Shown piece after piece: positions 63,166 through 64,000 of a stretch of 64,000 bases of DNA. The number at the start of each line of letters is the position of its first letter. Position 1 is the stretch's first letter. The position numbers and the translations under genes are program-made. The stretch spans positions 496,001-560,000 of the forward strand of contig CANMNF010000001.1 of NCBI GenBank assembly GCA_947499255.1. The letters run 5' to 3'. The DNA is from an uncultured Sphingomonadaceae bacterium. Lineage in GTDB: Bacteria > Pseudomonadota > Alphaproteobacteria > Sphingomonadales > Sphingomonadaceae. Under the pieces are notes generated by a model that made no database searches, was not told the DNA's origin, and saw nothing but the letters and a program-made list of their open reading frames with translations.

Positions 63166-64000
63166 GGCGATCTCACCGCGCCGCGCTTTGATTACAGAGC
63201 GCATTACACCGCATTGGCGCGCTGCTTTGTTGCGCTTGGCATTGTGCTGGGCAGGGCTGATTATGGTCTTCGCGTCCGATTGGGCCGAAATGGCAATGCA
63301 ATGGTGGGACAGCTCTACCTATAATCACATCTTGTTCGTGCCATTCATTATCGGTTGGCTGGTGGTGCAACGCGCGCGGGAGCTTGCAAAACTCACACCG
63401 CAAGCATGGTGGCCGGGCCTGATTGGAATGGTCGGCGCTTTATTGGTTTGGCTTCTTGGCGATATCTCAGGGCTTGCGACGGCTAGTCATCTGGGCGCAG
63501 TTTTGATGCTGCAAACCAGCGCGATTGCTTTGCTTGGTCCGCGTATCGCAGCAGGCTTGCTGTTCCCTCTTGCATACGGATTGTTCCTAGTGCCGATTGG
63601 TGATGAGCTGGTGCCTGGCTTGCAGATGATAACAGCGTTTCTGACAATCGCTTTGACCGAAGCCTCCGGCATTCCAGCCATTATTGATGGCGTGTTTATC
63701 GATACGCCCGTGGGCCTGTTTGAAGTAGCCGAAGCGTGTTCAGGGGTGAAGTTCCTCGTGGCGATGATCGCTTTAGGGGCACTGGTCGCTCATGTCTGTT
63801 ACCGCAGCTGGCCAAAACGCATCGCTTTTATGGCACTTGCAATAGCGCTGCCAATCCTTGCCAATGGCGTGCGCGCTTGGGGTACGATCTATATCGCGCA
63901 AAGCCAGGGCATCGCGTTTGCCGCAGGGTTTGATCACATCTTTTATGGATGGGTCTTTTTTGGGCTTGTGATGGCTGCACTTTTGGCAATCGGGTGGCGG
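63155..64000 (+). CDS. xrtA: exosortase A, 3' end beyond the window
   Basis: The frame is open from 63155 to the right edge, 282 residues so far. Hydrophobic helices alternate with short loops. The motif WWDSSTYNHI is the usual first conserved block. The transpeptidase triad is visible: Cys195 in EACSGVKFL, Arg in NGVRAWG, and His in FDHIFYGW. Exosortase A cleaves and sorts PEP-CTERM proteins in the inner membrane. An ATG at 63143 in the same frame is an alternative start; the ATG at 63162 is in another frame and stops after 9 codons. It overlaps the glycosyltransferase by 11 bases. Confidence 0.93.
   Translation, partial: MQHEAISPRRALITERITPHWRAALLRLALCWAGLIMVFASDWAEMAMQWWDSSTYNHILFVPFIIGWLVVQRARELAKLTPQAWWPGLIGMVGALLVWLLGDISGLATASHLGAVLMLQTSAIALLGPRIAAGLLFPLAYGLFLVPIGDELVPGLQMITAFLTIALTEASGIPAIIDGVFIDTPVGLFEVAEACSGVKFLVAMIALGALVAHVCYRSWPKRIAFMALAIALPILANGVRAWGTIYIAQSQGIAFAAGFDHIFYGWVFFGLVMAALLAIGWR

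Noticed and set aside
63162-63191. ATG at 63162 (ATGA overlap) as start of xrtA
   Set aside because: That frame stops after nine codons. The exosortase frame is the one including ATG 63143 and 63155.
1-64000. Insertion sequences, prophage, CRISPR arrays, rRNA operons
   Set aside because: No transposase, integrase or phage-structural motifs, no spaced direct repeats and no rRNA-like stretches were found.

Overview
The window is a chromosomal segment of an alphaproteobacterium, most likely a member of the Sphingomonadales (Erythrobacteraceae-like). The inference rests on a DivL-type pseudokinase, AddAB instead of RecBCD, an argJ-phosphatase pair, many 4-base ATGA/GTGA gene overlaps, and a long exosortase A (XrtA) exopolysaccharide locus of the kind known from sphingomonads. 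Base composition is moderately GC-rich and coding density is very high. I see no insertion sequence, phage, CRISPR array or rRNA. There is one tRNA (Asn, GTT).

Layout. 1-1983: the 3' end of a MurA-family gene, a small coiled-coil protein, a cold-shock protein and a peroxiredoxin. 1984-3402: ahcY with a hairpin in its leader. 3454-14331: a tightly coupled run divL-tsaE-amgK-murU-addB-addA (cell-cycle signalling, t6A tRNA modification, peptidoglycan recycling, double-strand-break repair), followed by trxA. 14728-16766: argJ and an inositol-monophosphatase-like gene. 17236-22441: secA, tRNA-Asn, nadK and an EAL-domain protein. 22472-30337: a tiny Arg-rich protein, a membrane glycosyltransferase of lower GC, mfd, sdhE and recG. 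30461-36851: lolC/lolD, two small envelope proteins and dnaE. 36853-41606: moaB, a lytic transglycosylase, a motif-poor uracil-DNA-glycosylase relative, and ETF-ubiquinone oxidoreductase. 41616-48274: an AT-richer small gene, ispE, an N-formylglutamate amidohydrolase homologue, ilvD, a small lipoprotein, nnr and an RlmD/RumA-type RNA methyltransferase.

48215-64000 is the most distinctive part: an exosortase A-associated locus. A leftward operon (GNAT protein, acyl carrier protein, hydrolase 2, hydrolase 1) diverges across only 26 bp from a rightward acyl-CoA ligase and PLP decarboxylase. These six genes look like a carrier-protein pathway for a small, probably amino-acid-derived, acyl or amine group. 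Next comes a rightward export operon: Wza-like lipoprotein, Wzz-like chain-length protein, tyrosine autokinase, outer-membrane beta-barrel, ExeA-like ATPase, DUF3473 polysaccharide deacetylase, FemAB-like protein, glycosyltransferase and exosortase xrtA, which runs off the right edge. Together they would assemble, modify and export a surface polysaccharide and process PEP-CTERM proteins. No PEP-CTERM substrate lies in the window.

Points most worth a second look: the carrier-protein module of the XrtA locus; DivL with Tyr568 in place of the phospho-accepting His; the Cys in the nucleophile-elbow position of exosortase hydrolase 1; the degenerate UDG relative; the lower-GC islands at 22721-24295 and 41616-42035; and the structured leaders upstream of ahcY and of the polysaccharide export operon.
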